From Archaeoglobus neptunius (GTDB lineage Archaea > Halobacteriota > Archaeoglobi > Archaeoglobales > Archaeoglobaceae): a DNA stretch of 64,000 bases. Under the pieces are notes generated by a model. The model saw only the letters and a program-made list of their open reading frames with translations. It did no database searches and was not told the origin of the DNA. Positions 17,541 through 26,055 of this stretch are shown in pieces (position 1 is the stretch's first letter; the number at the start of each line of letters is the position of its first letter). The translations under genes and the position numbers were made by a program. The DNA lies in NCBI RefSeq assembly GCF_016757965.1, contig NZ_JAEKIW010000005.1:62001-126000 (forward strand). The letters are read 5' to 3'.

Positions 17541-18308
17541 ATGATCCTTGGCATCGACATCGGGGGGACAAACACGGACATAGCTTTAATGGACGGCGAG
17601 AACTTCACGCTCAGAACCATTAAAACTTCCGATTTTCATGATATCCACGAAATCATCGACTTCAGCTCTGTCGAGGCTGTGGGAATTGGAATTGCCGCAT
17701 GGTTTGAGGAAGGTAGAATCATACATTCTCCCAACCTTCCTGCGATCCCGGAAACTGACTTCCCAAAGCCCACCGTAATCGACAACGATGCTAACTGCTT
17801 TGCATACTACGCATCAAGAATACTTAACTGCAGGAATCTACTCGGCATAACCGTCGGCACGGGAATTGGAGGTGGAATAATAACCGACGGGAAGATCTAC
17901 CGCGGTAGAGGGGCTGCGGGGGAGATAGGACACACCCATGTCGGCGGAAACAGAAGATGCAAGTGCGGTGGGACGGGACATCTTGAAACCTACTTCGGGG
18001 GGTGGGCCTTAAGCCAGTACGGTAAGGGGGCGGAGATGATGCTGGATACGGGAGAAATCTACGAGTGCGAGGGATTCAGGTTCTTCTGCATTTCCATCGC
18101 CAACGCCATAATGCTCCTGCATCCGGATGCTGTCGCTGTGGGTGGAAGAATCGGAGGGAGACTCGACCAGAAGGTTCTCCGGGAACGCATCAAAGAATGG
18201 CTGCCGGATGTAATAGAGGTGGAGGTGCACACCATAAAGGACGATCATGCAGTTGCAAAGGGTGCGGCTATGCTTGCCCGCGATACCATACTTCAAACTC
18301 ATCCATGA
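17541..18308 (+). CDS. ROK family sugar kinase
   Basis: This 255-residue ASKHA-fold kinase has the phosphate-1 loop [14 protein letters not shown], the [10 protein letters not shown] catalytic aspartate region, [13 protein letters not shown] (phosphate-2) and the ROK zinc motif GHTHVGG...[10 protein letters not shown]. The usual third cysteine of the zinc site is histidine here. ROK members phosphorylate glucose, N-acetylmannosamine or similar sugars; the substrate is not predictable. It has no HTH domain, so it is an enzyme rather than a repressor. The 3' end overlaps the convergent nucleotidyltransferase gene by 41 bp. Confidence 0.85.
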   Translation: MILGIDIGGTNTDIALMDGENFTLRTIKTSDFHDIHEIIDFSSVEAVGIGIAAWFEEGRIIHSPNLPAIPETDFPKPTVIDNDANCFAYYASRILNCRNLLGITVGTGIGGGIITDGKIYRGRGAAGEIGHTHVGGNRRCKCGGTGHLETYFGGWALSQYGKGAEMMLDTGEIYECEGFRFFCISIANAIMLLHPDAVAVGGRIGGRLDQKVLRERIKEWLPDVIEVEVHTIKDDHAVAKGAAMLARDTILQTHP

Positions 18309-19230
18309 GACCTTCTTTTTCGAGCAGATCAAGTGAGACGATGAACTCGTCCTGAACTTCCCTTTTTGTTCCAACAACCAGATAGTAATCCCCATTTATC
18401 ACTTCAATATCGCCAGCGGCGAGTATCCTCTCTCCCTTAAAGGCCTGACCCACGAAAGTGTGGGTGAAGCAGAGCACAGCCCTTATCCTGTCATGTGCGA
18501 CCGGATAATACCCTGGATAGTCGAAGATCAGGGAATCATCGGTTAGCTCGGCTTCTACAACCCACTTACCAGCCTTCACACCCATATCTTCCGGCACATC
18601 TCTGTCTATCTCGCCGTAATCCCTGACATATAGAAGATCGAAGTACGTGCTGCCAATAAACGCCCTGTGGTACTTCCTGCGCTCATGGGCAAGGAAAACC
18701 TCGTAGGGCATCGAGATTTTCCTTTTCCTGTATATGAAGTCCCACGTGTCGCTGTCCGGCTCCTGAACTCTGCCCGTCTCGATACCCTTTTTCAGTTTTT
18801 CCCTTGCCTCAAACCACCACTTCCCGTAGACGACGAAATCAACATCGGAATCTTCACCCTCCAGTCCAATCAACCTTGATCCTGTGACTCCCATTTTACT
18901 TTCAGGAATTCCCTCAAAAAAATCAACTATCTTTCTAATCTCCGCGGCCCTCTCCGCAAAACCCAACCTCTCCTCAGGTTTGTAAACTTCATCTATGTCC
19001 CGGTGCGGGACGTAGAAAATACCATTTTTGACGTACTTGCCCATCCCGATGGCCTCGTCGTGGGTAAGCTTTCTGTACCTTCTCCCGTCCAGAATCCTGT
19101 CCCCGCTCTCATCCGGGACATACCTCAGAAAACATTTTACCTCAGGGTCATTTCTGTACCCGATAACTGAGAAAAACCAGTCACCCACCCTGAGAAAATC
19201 CCTCAGTCTTATCGGTTTACCTGCCCTCAT
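18268..19230 (-). CDS. Nucleotidyltransferase-fold protein (archaeal COG1665-like)
   Basis: This 320-residue protein has a Pol-beta-type nucleotidyltransferase motif at about residues 116-135 (VTGSRLIGLEGEDSDVDFVV: GS then DxD), within a longer archaeal-specific protein containing RLRDFLRVGDWFFSVIGYRN at the N-terminus and HDRIRAVLCFTHTF later. I recognise it only as an archaeal predicted nucleotidyltransferase; its substrate is unknown. It overlaps the upstream zinc-ribbon gene by 14 nt, so the two are probably co-transcribed. Confidence 0.7.
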   Translation of the reverse strand: MRAGKPIRLRDFLRVGDWFFSVIGYRNDPEVKCFLRYVPDESGDRILDGRRYRKLTHDEAIGMGKYVKNGIFYVPHRDIDEVYKPEERLGFAERAAEIRKIVDFFEGIPESKMGVTGSRLIGLEGEDSDVDFVVYGKWWFEAREKLKKGIETGRVQEPDSDTWDFIYRKRKISMPYEVFLAHERRKYHRAFIGSTYFDLLYVRDYGEIDRDVPEDMGVKAGKWVVEAELTDDSLIFDYPGYYPVAHDRIRAVLCFTHTFVGQAFKGERILAAGDIEVINGDYYLVVGTKREVQDEFIVSLDLLEKEGLMDEFEVWYRGQA

Positions 19231-19789
19231 ACTTGGCGTAGACCCTCCTTATATCTCTTGCCCTCGCCCTGCTACCTTCTTTCCTCAAAACACCGCCGTT
19301 AATCAGCTTTATCCTGTGTATTCTGTATCTTCTACCATTCACCACCAGTGTCTCCCCGACTTCAAACTCCGCCTCACCATCCACCACCATCTTGAAGGGT
19401 GTGGTGACACTCCTCTTATGCAGACTCATTCTGAGTTCAACCTCTCCAACATCTCTCAACCACAGCGTTTCAATTTTCTCCACATCGCTGCTTTCCACCC
19501 TCTGACCGTTTTTAAGTTCAATTGAGGTAATTTCTCCGATTTTGTGTCCCCTGTCAGTATCGACTATGTATTCCTCTCCCTTTTCAATCCTGTCTCCCTT
19601 GCGAACCCTGACCGTCCCTCTTACGGATTCGGGGCCAGAACTGATTATGGCTCTAAGCTCGATTTCTTTTCTTGGAGTGTATGTGGTGTAGCTTCCGCAC
19701 TCCGTGCATCTGTAAAGGTTCCTTTCAGCTCTCACGAGTTCGTGGAGTGTTTCCTCCTTGCATGTGTCGCAGTAAATGTATTCCCTCAT
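19217..19789 (-). CDS. HVO_0476-type zinc-ribbon protein
   Basis: This 190-residue archaeal protein has an N-terminal zinc ribbon (CDTCKEETLHEL...YRCTECGSY, four cysteines, residues 7-31) followed by a beta-rich region with repeated charged strands (RVRKGDRIEKGEEYIV). It matches the archaeal COG1326/HVO_0476 family, whose role is unknown though often listed as RNA-associated. The start is ATG. It lies between hjc and the nucleotidyltransferase gene on the same strand. Confidence 0.75.
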   Translation of the reverse strand: MREYIYCDTCKEETLHELVRAERNLYRCTECGSYTTYTPRKEIELRAIISSGPESVRGTVRVRKGDRIEKGEEYIVDTDRGHKIGEITSIELKNGQRVESSDVEKIETLWLRDVGEVELRMSLHKRSVTTPFKMVVDGEAEFEVGETLVVNGRRYRIHRIKLINGGVLRKEGSRARARDIRRVYAKYEGR

Positions 19790-19815
19790 CCTCCCACCCT
19801 ACATCGCCAGTGAAG

Positions 19816-20226
19816 TTAAACTTTCTCACCAAGTCTCTTCTGAATTGTCCTTTCAGCAACTTCTTCGATGTCGAGTCCGTGATGGTAAAGCTCCTCATCA
19901 ACCTTGAAGCTTTTTTCCGTCTTTTCAAGCATCTGGATTGTGAAAAACTTCCACTTCTTTCTTGGGAGCTTTAGAGCTATATAGGGTTTTGCACCAAAAC
20001 TCTCTGAAAACATCTCGAGCTGCCTGATCTCGTCTTCGGAGAGGTACAGGGGCAGGTTGGACCTCATTTTAACTTCTATTGCCAGAAAGAGCTTTCCGTT
20101 TCCCGCCACGATGTCAGGGCATGGAAAGGGAGACACTCCGCTTCCTGCGACTCTTATGGCTGCAAATCCTTCCTTCCACAACTGTGCGATCAGATCCCTC
20201 TCAAACCTCGTTCCCTTATTTTTCAT
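19816..20226 (-). CDS. hjc: Archaeal Holliday junction resolvase Hjc
   Basis: This 136-residue PD-(D/E)XK nuclease resolves four-way DNA junctions. Motifs are KGTRFERDLIAQLWKEGFAAIRVAGSG (the E and the serine/RVAGSG loop), PCPDIVAGNG (catalytic D) and LAIEVKMR (ExK). These fit Hjc well. The A. fulgidus orthologue, as I recall, is also beside a leuC-type gene and a small DsrE-like gene, the same arrangement seen here. It is divergent from the DsrE-like gene with a 38-bp spacer rich in A/T. Confidence 0.92.
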   Translation of the reverse strand: MKNKGTRFERDLIAQLWKEGFAAIRVAGSGVSPFPCPDIVAGNGKLFLAIEVKMRSNLPLYLSEDEIRQLEMFSESFGAKPYIALKLPRKKWKFFTIQMLEKTEKSFKVDEELYHHGLDIEEVAERTIQKRLGEKV

Positions 20227-20264
20227 TTAACAAAAAATTTTTAAATTATTTATTAACTTTACGT

Positions 20265-20594
20265 ATGGCGAAGCTGCTCGTTATAATTGCAAGCGGGAAG
20301 GAAGCGAAAGAGAAGGCCGTTGCCGGACTGCTTTTCGCTGCAAACACAATCAAATTCAACTGGGCCGAGAGTGTTGAGATCATTTTCTTTGGACCTTCTG
20401 AAGACATGCTTGCAGAGGATGAGGAGTTCAGGAACCTGGTTGTAAATAGTCTGGGAGAATACAAGCCCCTTGCCTGCAAGTTCATCGCCGACGCAAAAGG
20501 GTATTCGGATAAACTCGATTTCGCACGGCTTGAGTACATTGGTGATCTCGTAAACAAGCTGATTGACGAAGGATACGTCCCAATGGTCTTCTGA
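20265..20594 (+). CDS. DsrE/DsrF-like small protein
   Basis: This 109-residue protein starts MAKLLVIIASGKEAKEKAVAGLLFAANTI, with the strand-loop-helix of DsrE/DsrF/YchN folds and VEIIFFGPSEDMLA in the next strand. A single cysteine (LACKF) lies near the position where DsrE proteins carry the persulfide residue, but I am not certain it is equivalent. The longer open frame starting at 20079 runs through hjc and is rejected; the ATG at 20265 follows a TTTTTAAATTATTT promoter. Sulfur trafficking is plausible but unproven. Confidence 0.7.
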   Translation: MAKLLVIIASGKEAKEKAVAGLLFAANTIKFNWAESVEIIFFGPSEDMLAEDEEFRNLVVNSLGEYKPLACKFIADAKGYSDKLDFARLEYIGDLVNKLIDEGYVPMVF

Positions 20595-20597
20595 CCT

Positions 20598-21854
20598 TTA
20601 TTTTATTTCTCTGGGGTCAGTTATTTCTCCGTAAATTGCCGTTGCTGCAGCAACTGCAGGATTTACGAGGTAGATTTTGCCTTCAGGGCTCCCCTGTCTT
20701 CCTATGAAATTCCTGTTGGATGTGGATACGCTCACCTCCCCACCTGCAATGAGTCCAAAGCTACCTCCCATACACGGTCCACAACATGGAGCTTCAACCA
20801 GAGCACCGGCCTCCACGAATACATCCAGAAGCCCGTCTTTCAGGGCTCTGATGTATTCCCTTTTGCTTGCCGGTATGACGATCAGTCTTACGTTTTTTGC
20901 AACCTCTTCACCCTTCAGCAATTCTGCAGCGATCTTCAGGTCCTCATACCTGCCGTTTGTGCAGGAGCCGATGAAAACCTGGTCGACCTTTGTTCCCTTC
21001 ACTTCTGAAATGTCAGCAACATTGTCCACCCTGTGCGGCACAGCTATCTGTGGCTCCATGCCTGTAACGTCCAGTTCGATACTGTGAAATTCGGCATCCT
21101 CATCACTTGTCAGAAGTTCCCCATCAAATTCTCTTCCCATTGATTTGATGTAGTTCAGAGTGACGTCGTCGGGCTCCACGATTCCCGCCTTGCCTCCCAT
21201 CTCTATGGCCATATTGCACATGGTCAGCCTGTCCGCCATGCCAAGCTTCTCAACAACCTCACCGGAGTATATGCAGGCTTTGTAATTTGCCCCATCTGCT
21301 CCAACCATTCCGATTAACTTCAGAACGACATCCTTGCCATAAACGAATTTATCAAGCTTTCCGCTTATGTTGAATCTGATGGATTCAGGAACCTTAAACC
21401 AGAGCTTACCAAGAGCAAGCACGCATCCCATGTCAGTAGAGCCGATCCCAGTCGCAAATGCTCCCAGTGCACCGTACATGCACGTGTGGCTATCTGCCCC
21501 AACAACAAGCATTCCGGGTTCAACGTGGTTTTCCACCATAATCTGGTGGGCGATGCCACCCCTGACATCATAGTTGAGTATACCCTGCTCTTCTGCAAAT
21601 TTTCTCAACATCCTGTGGTTTTCGGCTGCCTGAACACTGTCAGCGGGTACCTGATGGTCAAAGGCCATTATCACCCTGCCAGAATCCCAAACCCTTGCCC
21701 CATCACCAGAAATTTCTTTGAATGCCTTAATTGCAAGAGGAGCTGTAATATCGTGAATCATTGCGAGGTCGATATTGGCAAATACGAAATCCCCTGCTCT
21801 CACATCTTTTCCACTTGCCCTCGAGAATATCTTCTCAACCAGAGTCTGAGCCAT
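20598..21854 (-). CDS. Aconitase-superfamily hydro-lyase large subunit, LeuC-like with unusual cysteine loop
   Basis: This 418-residue protein starts [15 protein letters not shown]. Cluster ligands are in FIGSCTNGR and in [34 protein letters not shown] matches LeuC/HacA. The loop has CCGPCMGG where typical LeuC has GCGPCLGAHQG, as does the other copy at 4268, so this may act on a different hydroxy acid (homoaconitate, dimethylmalate or another). The leuD-type subunit at 24682 is the only small subunit in the window. The gene converges on the DsrE-like gene and is followed upstream by tRNA-Tyr on the other strand. Confidence 0.8.
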   Translation of the reverse strand: MAQTLVEKIFSRASGKDVRAGDFVFANIDLAMIHDITAPLAIKAFKEISGDGARVWDSGRVIMAFDHQVPADSVQAAENHRMLRKFAEEQGILNYDVRGGIAHQIMVENHVEPGMLVVGADSHTCMYGALGAFATGIGSTDMGCVLALGKLWFKVPESIRFNISGKLDKFVYGKDVVLKLIGMVGADGANYKACIYSGEVVEKLGMADRLTMCNMAIEMGGKAGIVEPDDVTLNYIKSMGREFDGELLTSDEDAEFHSIELDVTGMEPQIAVPHRVDNVADISEVKGTKVDQVFIGSCTNGRYEDLKIAAELLKGEEVAKNVRLIVIPASKREYIRALKDGLLDVFVEAGALVEAPCCGPCMGGSFGLIAGGEVSVSTSNRNFIGRQGSPEGKIYLVNPAVAAATAIYGEITDPREIK

Positions 21855-21965
21855 GCTGAAAGGCAGGTGGGTTGGGTTAAAAATATTGCTGCCTCGTCAA
21901 ATATAGGCCGACCCATTTGATTGCAGCGTAATGCTTTTAAGCAAATTGGCTTAGTAGGAATTGTA

Positions 21966-22062
21966 CCCGCCTTAGCTCAGAGGTAGAGCGTGGGACTGTA
22001 GTTTGCCACTCCGCTGGCAAGCGGAGATCCCATGGTCCCCGGTTCAAATCCGGGAGGCGGGA
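21966..22062 (+). tRNA. tRNA-Tyr (anticodon GUA) with 25-nt intron
   Basis: Acceptor stem CCCGCCT pairs with AGGCGGG (21966-21972 with 22055-22061), discriminator A at 22062. The C1-G72 pair is typical of archaeal tRNA-Tyr. D-arm GCTC-AGAGGTA-GAGC, anticodon stem TGGGA/TCCCA, T-arm CCCGG-TTCAAAT-CCGGG. The loop becomes CTGTAGA only if 22002-22026 is removed; that insert, at canonical position 37/38, can fold with the flanking stem into a bulge-helix-bulge for the tRNA endonuclease. No CCA is encoded. The 175 bp to the next gene (22238) show no gene that I can recognise. Confidence 0.95.
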
Positions 22063-22237
22063 CTCCTACACCCACTTTGGGTCCTGTTTCCTAATTTCCA
22101 TATTTTTTGTCGTTGGAATCTCAGCACCATGCTGGTTTTGAGGCGTTCTTCAGACTGACAAGGCAAAAATCACTGGGCGGGATAAGACGTATCCATGGCC
22201 TGTAGCAATCCTGATTTAGAAATCCACGCATGATCCG

Positions 22238-23344
22238 TTATATTTCAGCTCTATATCTGCTCAGAATCAGCCCCCTCATCTCCCTTATCATTCGTGGCAT
22301 GTCAATTTTCATCGGACAGACTTCCCTGCACTTTCCGCAGAGGGTGGATAGGAAGCAGTTTTCTGTTATACCTTCAGTTATCGCACTCCATATAATACCC
22401 ATCGGACCACCGTAAACATCACCTCCCCAGATGTTGCCTGCGAGCTGGAAAACGGGGCACTCAAGCTGGCATCTTCCACATCTGATACACAGGAGCTGTT
22501 CTTTAAACCGGGTGCTTTTCCTTCCATTGTCGAGGAATATCACGTGCATTTCCTGATCTTTGACCTTCTTGTTGACATTGAGGTATGCCGGGGGAAAGGT
22601 ACCGAAAAATGCCGCCTGAACGAATACGGACTTTAGGCAAAGTTCGTCCGAGGGCAGAATTTTCTCTATGCCAGTGAATACGAGATATGTCTTCGTGAGG
22701 GATGTGGACAACCGTATATTCCCCTCGTTTTCTATCAGAAATATTCTTCCGGTTTTTGCTGAGAGGGCATTGCAGCCAGACATTCCGACATCAGCTTTCA
22801 AAAACTTTTCTCTCATGAACTTTCTTACATTCTCTGTCATCTCCTTGGCATTTTTCCCCTCAATCCCTATTTTCCTGAGAATGAGCCTAACATCATCCTC
22901 AGAGTAGTGCAGAGCAGGAATGATCATATGCATGGGCCTATCATTTGCGAGCTGAACTATCAGCTCTCCCAGGTCTGTTTCCCACACTTCGTTGCCAAGC
23001 TTTTCGAGATATTCTCGCAGATGGATTTCCTCGGAAACCATAGACTTCGCCTTTACAACCACCTTTTCTTTTCCCACAATCCTGCCAGCAATCTTCCTCG
23101 CTTCTCTAGCATCATTTGCGTAATAGACCCACGCTCCCTGCGATTCCAGCACCGATATGGCTTTATCAATCCAGAAATCGTAGTTTTCAGCCACTTCAAG
23201 CTTCGCTCTCCTGACATCCTCGGCGAAGTTCAGTAAATATGGGTGGTTCTGGATGTTCTTCTTGACAGCACCGCTCAGGTTCCCAAGGGACCTCAATATT
23301 CCATCTCTGATTGACCTTTTTTGAAGGGCGTCGTAGATGTTCAT
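22238..23344 (-). CDS. LutB-like iron-sulfur protein (lactate-utilisation type)
   Basis: This 368-residue protein has an N-terminal LUD-type domain (to about residue 280; KAKSMVSEEIHLREYLEKLG, VGMSGCNALSAKTGRIFLIEN) and a ferredoxin-like pair of clusters CIRCGRCQLECP and CGKCREVCP. It resembles LutB/YkgF, part of the LutABC complex that oxidises lactate. It is shorter than bacterial LutB (about 470). It follows lutC-like and lutA-like genes with 4-nt overlaps, so the three form one operon. No lactate dehydrogenase or permease gene is adjacent, so the substrate is inferred. Confidence 0.82.
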   Translation of the reverse strand: MNIYDALQKRSIRDGILRSLGNLSGAVKKNIQNHPYLLNFAEDVRRAKLEVAENYDFWIDKAISVLESQGAWVYYANDAREARKIAGRIVGKEKVVVKAKSMVSEEIHLREYLEKLGNEVWETDLGELIVQLANDRPMHMIIPALHYSEDDVRLILRKIGIEGKNAKEMTENVRKFMREKFLKADVGMSGCNALSAKTGRIFLIENEGNIRLSTSLTKTYLVFTGIEKILPSDELCLKSVFVQAAFFGTFPPAYLNVNKKVKDQEMHVIFLDNGRKSTRFKEQLLCIRCGRCQLECPVFQLAGNIWGGDVYGGPMGIIWSAITEGITENCFLSTLCGKCREVCPMKIDMPRMIREMRGLILSRYRAEI

Positions 23345-23712
23345 TTCCTAACCTCCACTATCACAGTAAACTTTTGCGGCCCGTGGACACCGGAGACTGT
23401 CTTCCCTTCAATGTCAGCAGTCTTTGAAGCGCTGCTTGAGGCAAAAACGACATCAGATTTGCTGACAGCATGCCTGTAAGCAGAAACAATACCGTTCTTC
23501 ACGTCCTCCTCCTTCAGTACCACAACGTGGTGCTCTGCTAGGCCAGCCTTTATCCTTTCCTCGAAACCCCCAAAGAAGATTACTCCCGTCTTCTCATCTG
23601 CACTCAGCGCTATGCTGATATGGGCACCCTCAAACTTTCCGATCACCTCTCCCGCCTCTGCAGTAACCACCACTTCAACTCCATTTCTCTTCAGCGATTC
23701 GATGATCTTCAT
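23341..23712 (-). CDS. LUD-domain protein, LutC-like
   Basis: This 123-residue LUD-domain protein has a C-terminal HGPQKFTVIVEVRK motif (the GPxxxxV..V signature of LutC) and the middle EHHVVVLKEEDVKNGIVSAYRHA. It is shorter than bacterial LutC (about 220-240), having lost most of the N-terminal helical region, but shows no frameshift. It is translationally coupled to lutB- and lutA-like genes on both sides. It likely forms part of the same complex. Confidence 0.78.
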   Translation of the reverse strand: MKIIESLKRNGVEVVVTAEAGEVIGKFEGAHISIALSADEKTGVIFFGGFEERIKAGLAEHHVVVLKEEDVKNGIVSAYRHAVSKSDVVFASSSASKTADIEGKTVSGVHGPQKFTVIVEVRK

Positions 23713-24599
23713 TTCACCACCATTGAAAAATCAACAGCATTCCCGCCACACCTTCTCAGATTGGCAAGACATATTGGACATAATGTAATTATTTTCGAAT
23801 TTCCAAGCTTCTCAACTCTTAATCTCGCAATTTCTTTAGAAATTTTTGGAGATAGTGATTCAATTGGACCTCCACAGCAGTTCGTCATATTTTTTGAGCA
23901 ACTTGTCTCCCGGTAATCAACACCAGCGGCGTTTAGAATATTTCTCACATTGTCAGACAGCTCGAGATATCTGCCGTAATAGCAGGGGTCGTGAATTACA
24001 TACTCTCCGCTCTCGCCCTCAACGTCTTTCAGCAGTTCAATGTAACTTTTGACCTCAAACTCCACTCCCGTGTATCTTGGATACAGGATCTTTAGCGTGT
24101 AGGTTGTATGGGGGTCTGGAGTAACGATCCTTTCGATTCCCGCTGATTTGAGGTTTTTGCAAACGAATTTTGCATGATCCTCAAACACCCTGTCACAACC
24201 GAGGTCGTAGAGCAGGGCTCCGCTGTAAAAGTCAAGATACGGGGAGTAGAAAACATCCACACCCGACTTCATAAGGAGAGAATGGATGTTTTGGAGAATG
24301 GTTTTGGCCTCTCTTTTTGCTTTTCTTGGCGTAATCAGATTCAGGAGCGGTGAACATTTTGAGAAAAACAGAGGCTTCTGAAATTTTGAGTTTTCGATCA
24401 TTTCTAAAAATCTCACGGAAGCTTCTATATATGGTGTGAGCTGATAGAGCATCCCAGTAAACAGAAACCACTCGCCTTTTTTCCTGATTTCGCACTCTTT
24501 CCACCAGGTGTTAATCTTCTCCTTCCCGATTCCTAGGGGGTCCCCTGTTTTCCTTAAGTTTTTTGAAAGAGTCCCGGCCATGTATTCCGGTCTGATCAT
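23709..24599 (-). CDS. LutA/GlpC-like CCG-domain protein
   Basis: The 296-residue protein matches CCG (cysteine-rich) Fe-S proteins such as LutA, GlpC and HdrB-like subunits. The C-terminal CCG domain is intact: DPCYYGRYL (about 205), then TNCCGGP and TLCPICLANL. The N-terminal half has only KCSPLLN with no CCG, so the first domain looks degenerate, unlike the usual two-domain LutA. It is the first gene of the lut-like operon, and the ATG at 24599 follows an AT-rich promoter region. Confidence 0.78.
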   Translation of the reverse strand: MIRPEYMAGTLSKNLRKTGDPLGIGKEKINTWWKECEIRKKGEWFLFTGMLYQLTPYIEASVRFLEMIENSKFQKPLFFSKCSPLLNLITPRKAKREAKTILQNIHSLLMKSGVDVFYSPYLDFYSGALLYDLGCDRVFEDHAKFVCKNLKSAGIERIVTPDPHTTYTLKILYPRYTGVEFEVKSYIELLKDVEGESGEYVIHDPCYYGRYLELSDNVRNILNAAGVDYRETSCSKNMTNCCGGPIESLSPKISKEIARLRVEKLGNSKIITLCPICLANLRRCGGNAVDFSMVVK

Positions 24600-24681
24600 T
24601 TATCCACTTCCAACATCATTTAACATATACTTTTTGAATGCGATAGTACATGTTGAAGAAACTTTAAAGCAGAAAAAATAA

Positions 24682-25179
24682 TTAAATTTTTATATCACCA
24701 TATTTTTTAACATAGGCAACGAGACCCCCCTCGTTCAGGATTTTCAGCATGACCTCTGGCAGAGGTTTGGCCCTGATCTCAAGTTTCTTGGTCAGGTCTG
24801 TTATCCTTCCCTCACTCAGATCGACTTCGAGCTCATCTCCGCTGTCAATTCCACTCGTATCTGCAATAAGCAGTGGAAGACCGATGTTTATTGCATTTCT
24901 GTAGAATATTCTCGCAAAGGATTTGGCTATAACAGCAGAAACCCCTGCAATTTTTAGAGCCAGCGGTGCGTGTTCCCTGCTGCTCCCCATTCCGAAGTTC
25001 TCGCCAGCAACTATGAAGTCACCCGGTTTGAACTTATTTGCAAAATCTGGATCGGCATCCTCCATTATGTGCTTTGCCAGTTCGGGCATGTTACTTCTCA
25101 GGTGATAGTATCTTCCCGGTGTGATGTGATCGGTGGAAATATCGTCTCCGAACTTCCAGCATCTTCCCCTTACCTTCAT
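24682..25179 (-). CDS. leuD: 3-isopropylmalate dehydratase-type small subunit
   Basis: This 165-residue swivel-domain subunit starts [22 protein letters not shown]. The family motif [18 protein letters not shown] is intact. The specificity loop reads GRYYHLRSN, different from the common PAxYL of LeuD, as in the broader homoaconitase/dimethylmalate group. It must pair with one of the large subunits at 4268 or 20598. A strong GAGGGTGG ribosome binding site lies 5 nt before the ATG. A longer upstream open frame runs into the usp gene and is rejected. Confidence 0.87.
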   Translation of the reverse strand: MKVRGRCWKFGDDISTDHITPGRYYHLRSNMPELAKHIMEDADPDFANKFKPGDFIVAGENFGMGSSREHAPLALKIAGVSAVIAKSFARIFYRNAINIGLPLLIADTSGIDSGDELEVDLSEGRITDLTKKLEIRAKPLPEVMLKILNEGGLVAYVKKYGDIKI

Positions 25180-25180
25180 C

Positions 25181-26002
25181 TTAACCACCCTCTTTGACAA
25201 CAAAGACGGGAACCGGTGAGTGTCTTATAACTGTATCTGAAGTGCTTCCGAGAAGCAGGGATTGCAGCACACCTCTACCTCTGGATCCCATGAAAACTGT
25301 TGTTATCCCAACCTTTTTGATCATGGCCAGTATTACCTTGTGTGGAACTCCCGCCTCGACATATACGTTTGCATTGTACCCCTTAACGACCTCCTCAATT
25401 CTTTTCATATCCTCTGCTCTGTCTTCAGGTTCTGAAACATGCAAAACGTGCAGCTCTCCTCCTGTTTTGCTGACTACCATTTTGGCGTAGTCAAGAGCCC
25501 TTTCTGAACTTTTTGAAAAATCGTATGCAACGAGCACCTTGCTGAAGAGCTTTCTAGCTATCGGGCAGTCATCGTGAAATTTGAAAATGTAAACGGGCTT
25601 CTTAGACTCTCTCACAACACCTTCCGAAACACTACCGAGCAGTATTTTTTTGAACGTGCTCGTTCCCCTTGAGTTCAGGACTATAAAGTCATATTCCTTC
25701 GAGTTGTTCAGGATTTCGGCCACAGGATCACCGATCGGAAAAGGCTCAATAATTTTTGTTTTTATCCCGGCATTTTCGATTTTTTCAGCAATAGCTCTGG
25801 TTTTTTCCTCTCCTTTTTTTGTTTCCTCTTCAATGTAGTGGTCAATATCTATACCCCCGCTGACATCGCTGAGCTTTGTGGTGTTCACCACAAATAGTAT
25901 TCCTATTTCTTTGACCCCAATTTCTTTAAAGTCATCGATATGGTTCAGAATTCTGAGGCAGCTTTCGGAAAGGTCTGTTGGGTACAACATTTTTTCGAGC
26001 AT
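25181..26002 (-). CDS. Universal stress protein, tandem UspA domains
   Basis: This 273-residue protein has two Usp domains. The N-terminal one (to ~145) begins MLYPTDLSESC with an ATP-loop-like SRGTSTFKKILLGSVSEGV. The C-terminal one (150-273) begins VLVAYDFSKSSERAL and has the full GSRGRGVLQSLLLGSTSDTV ATP-binding loop. The ATP-binding loop is therefore clearest in the second domain. It precedes leuD on the same strand with one base between, so it is probably co-transcribed. The stress role is by family only. Confidence 0.88.
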   Translation of the reverse strand: MLEKMLYPTDLSESCLRILNHIDDFKEIGVKEIGILFVVNTTKLSDVSGGIDIDHYIEEETKKGEEKTRAIAEKIENAGIKTKIIEPFPIGDPVAEILNNSKEYDFIVLNSRGTSTFKKILLGSVSEGVVRESKKPVYIFKFHDDCPIARKLFSKVLVAYDFSKSSERALDYAKMVVSKTGGELHVLHVSEPEDRAEDMKRIEEVVKGYNANVYVEAGVPHKVILAMIKKVGITTVFMGSRGRGVLQSLLLGSTSDTVIRHSPVPVFVVKEGG

Positions 26003-26055
26003 GTAAATTTTGTGGGCGTTAAGTTTAAAACTGTTTCATACATTTTTAGTGTGTC

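Noticed and set aside
20079-20264. N-terminal extension of the DsrE-like gene
   Set aside because: The open frame lies in hjc coding DNA; the ATG at 20265 follows its own promoter and fits the family's length.
22063-22237. Small RNA or gene between tRNA-Tyr and the lutB-like gene
   Set aside because: No C/D or H/ACA pattern and no start codon with a ribosome binding site; only a T-rich stretch near 22100 that might end transcription.
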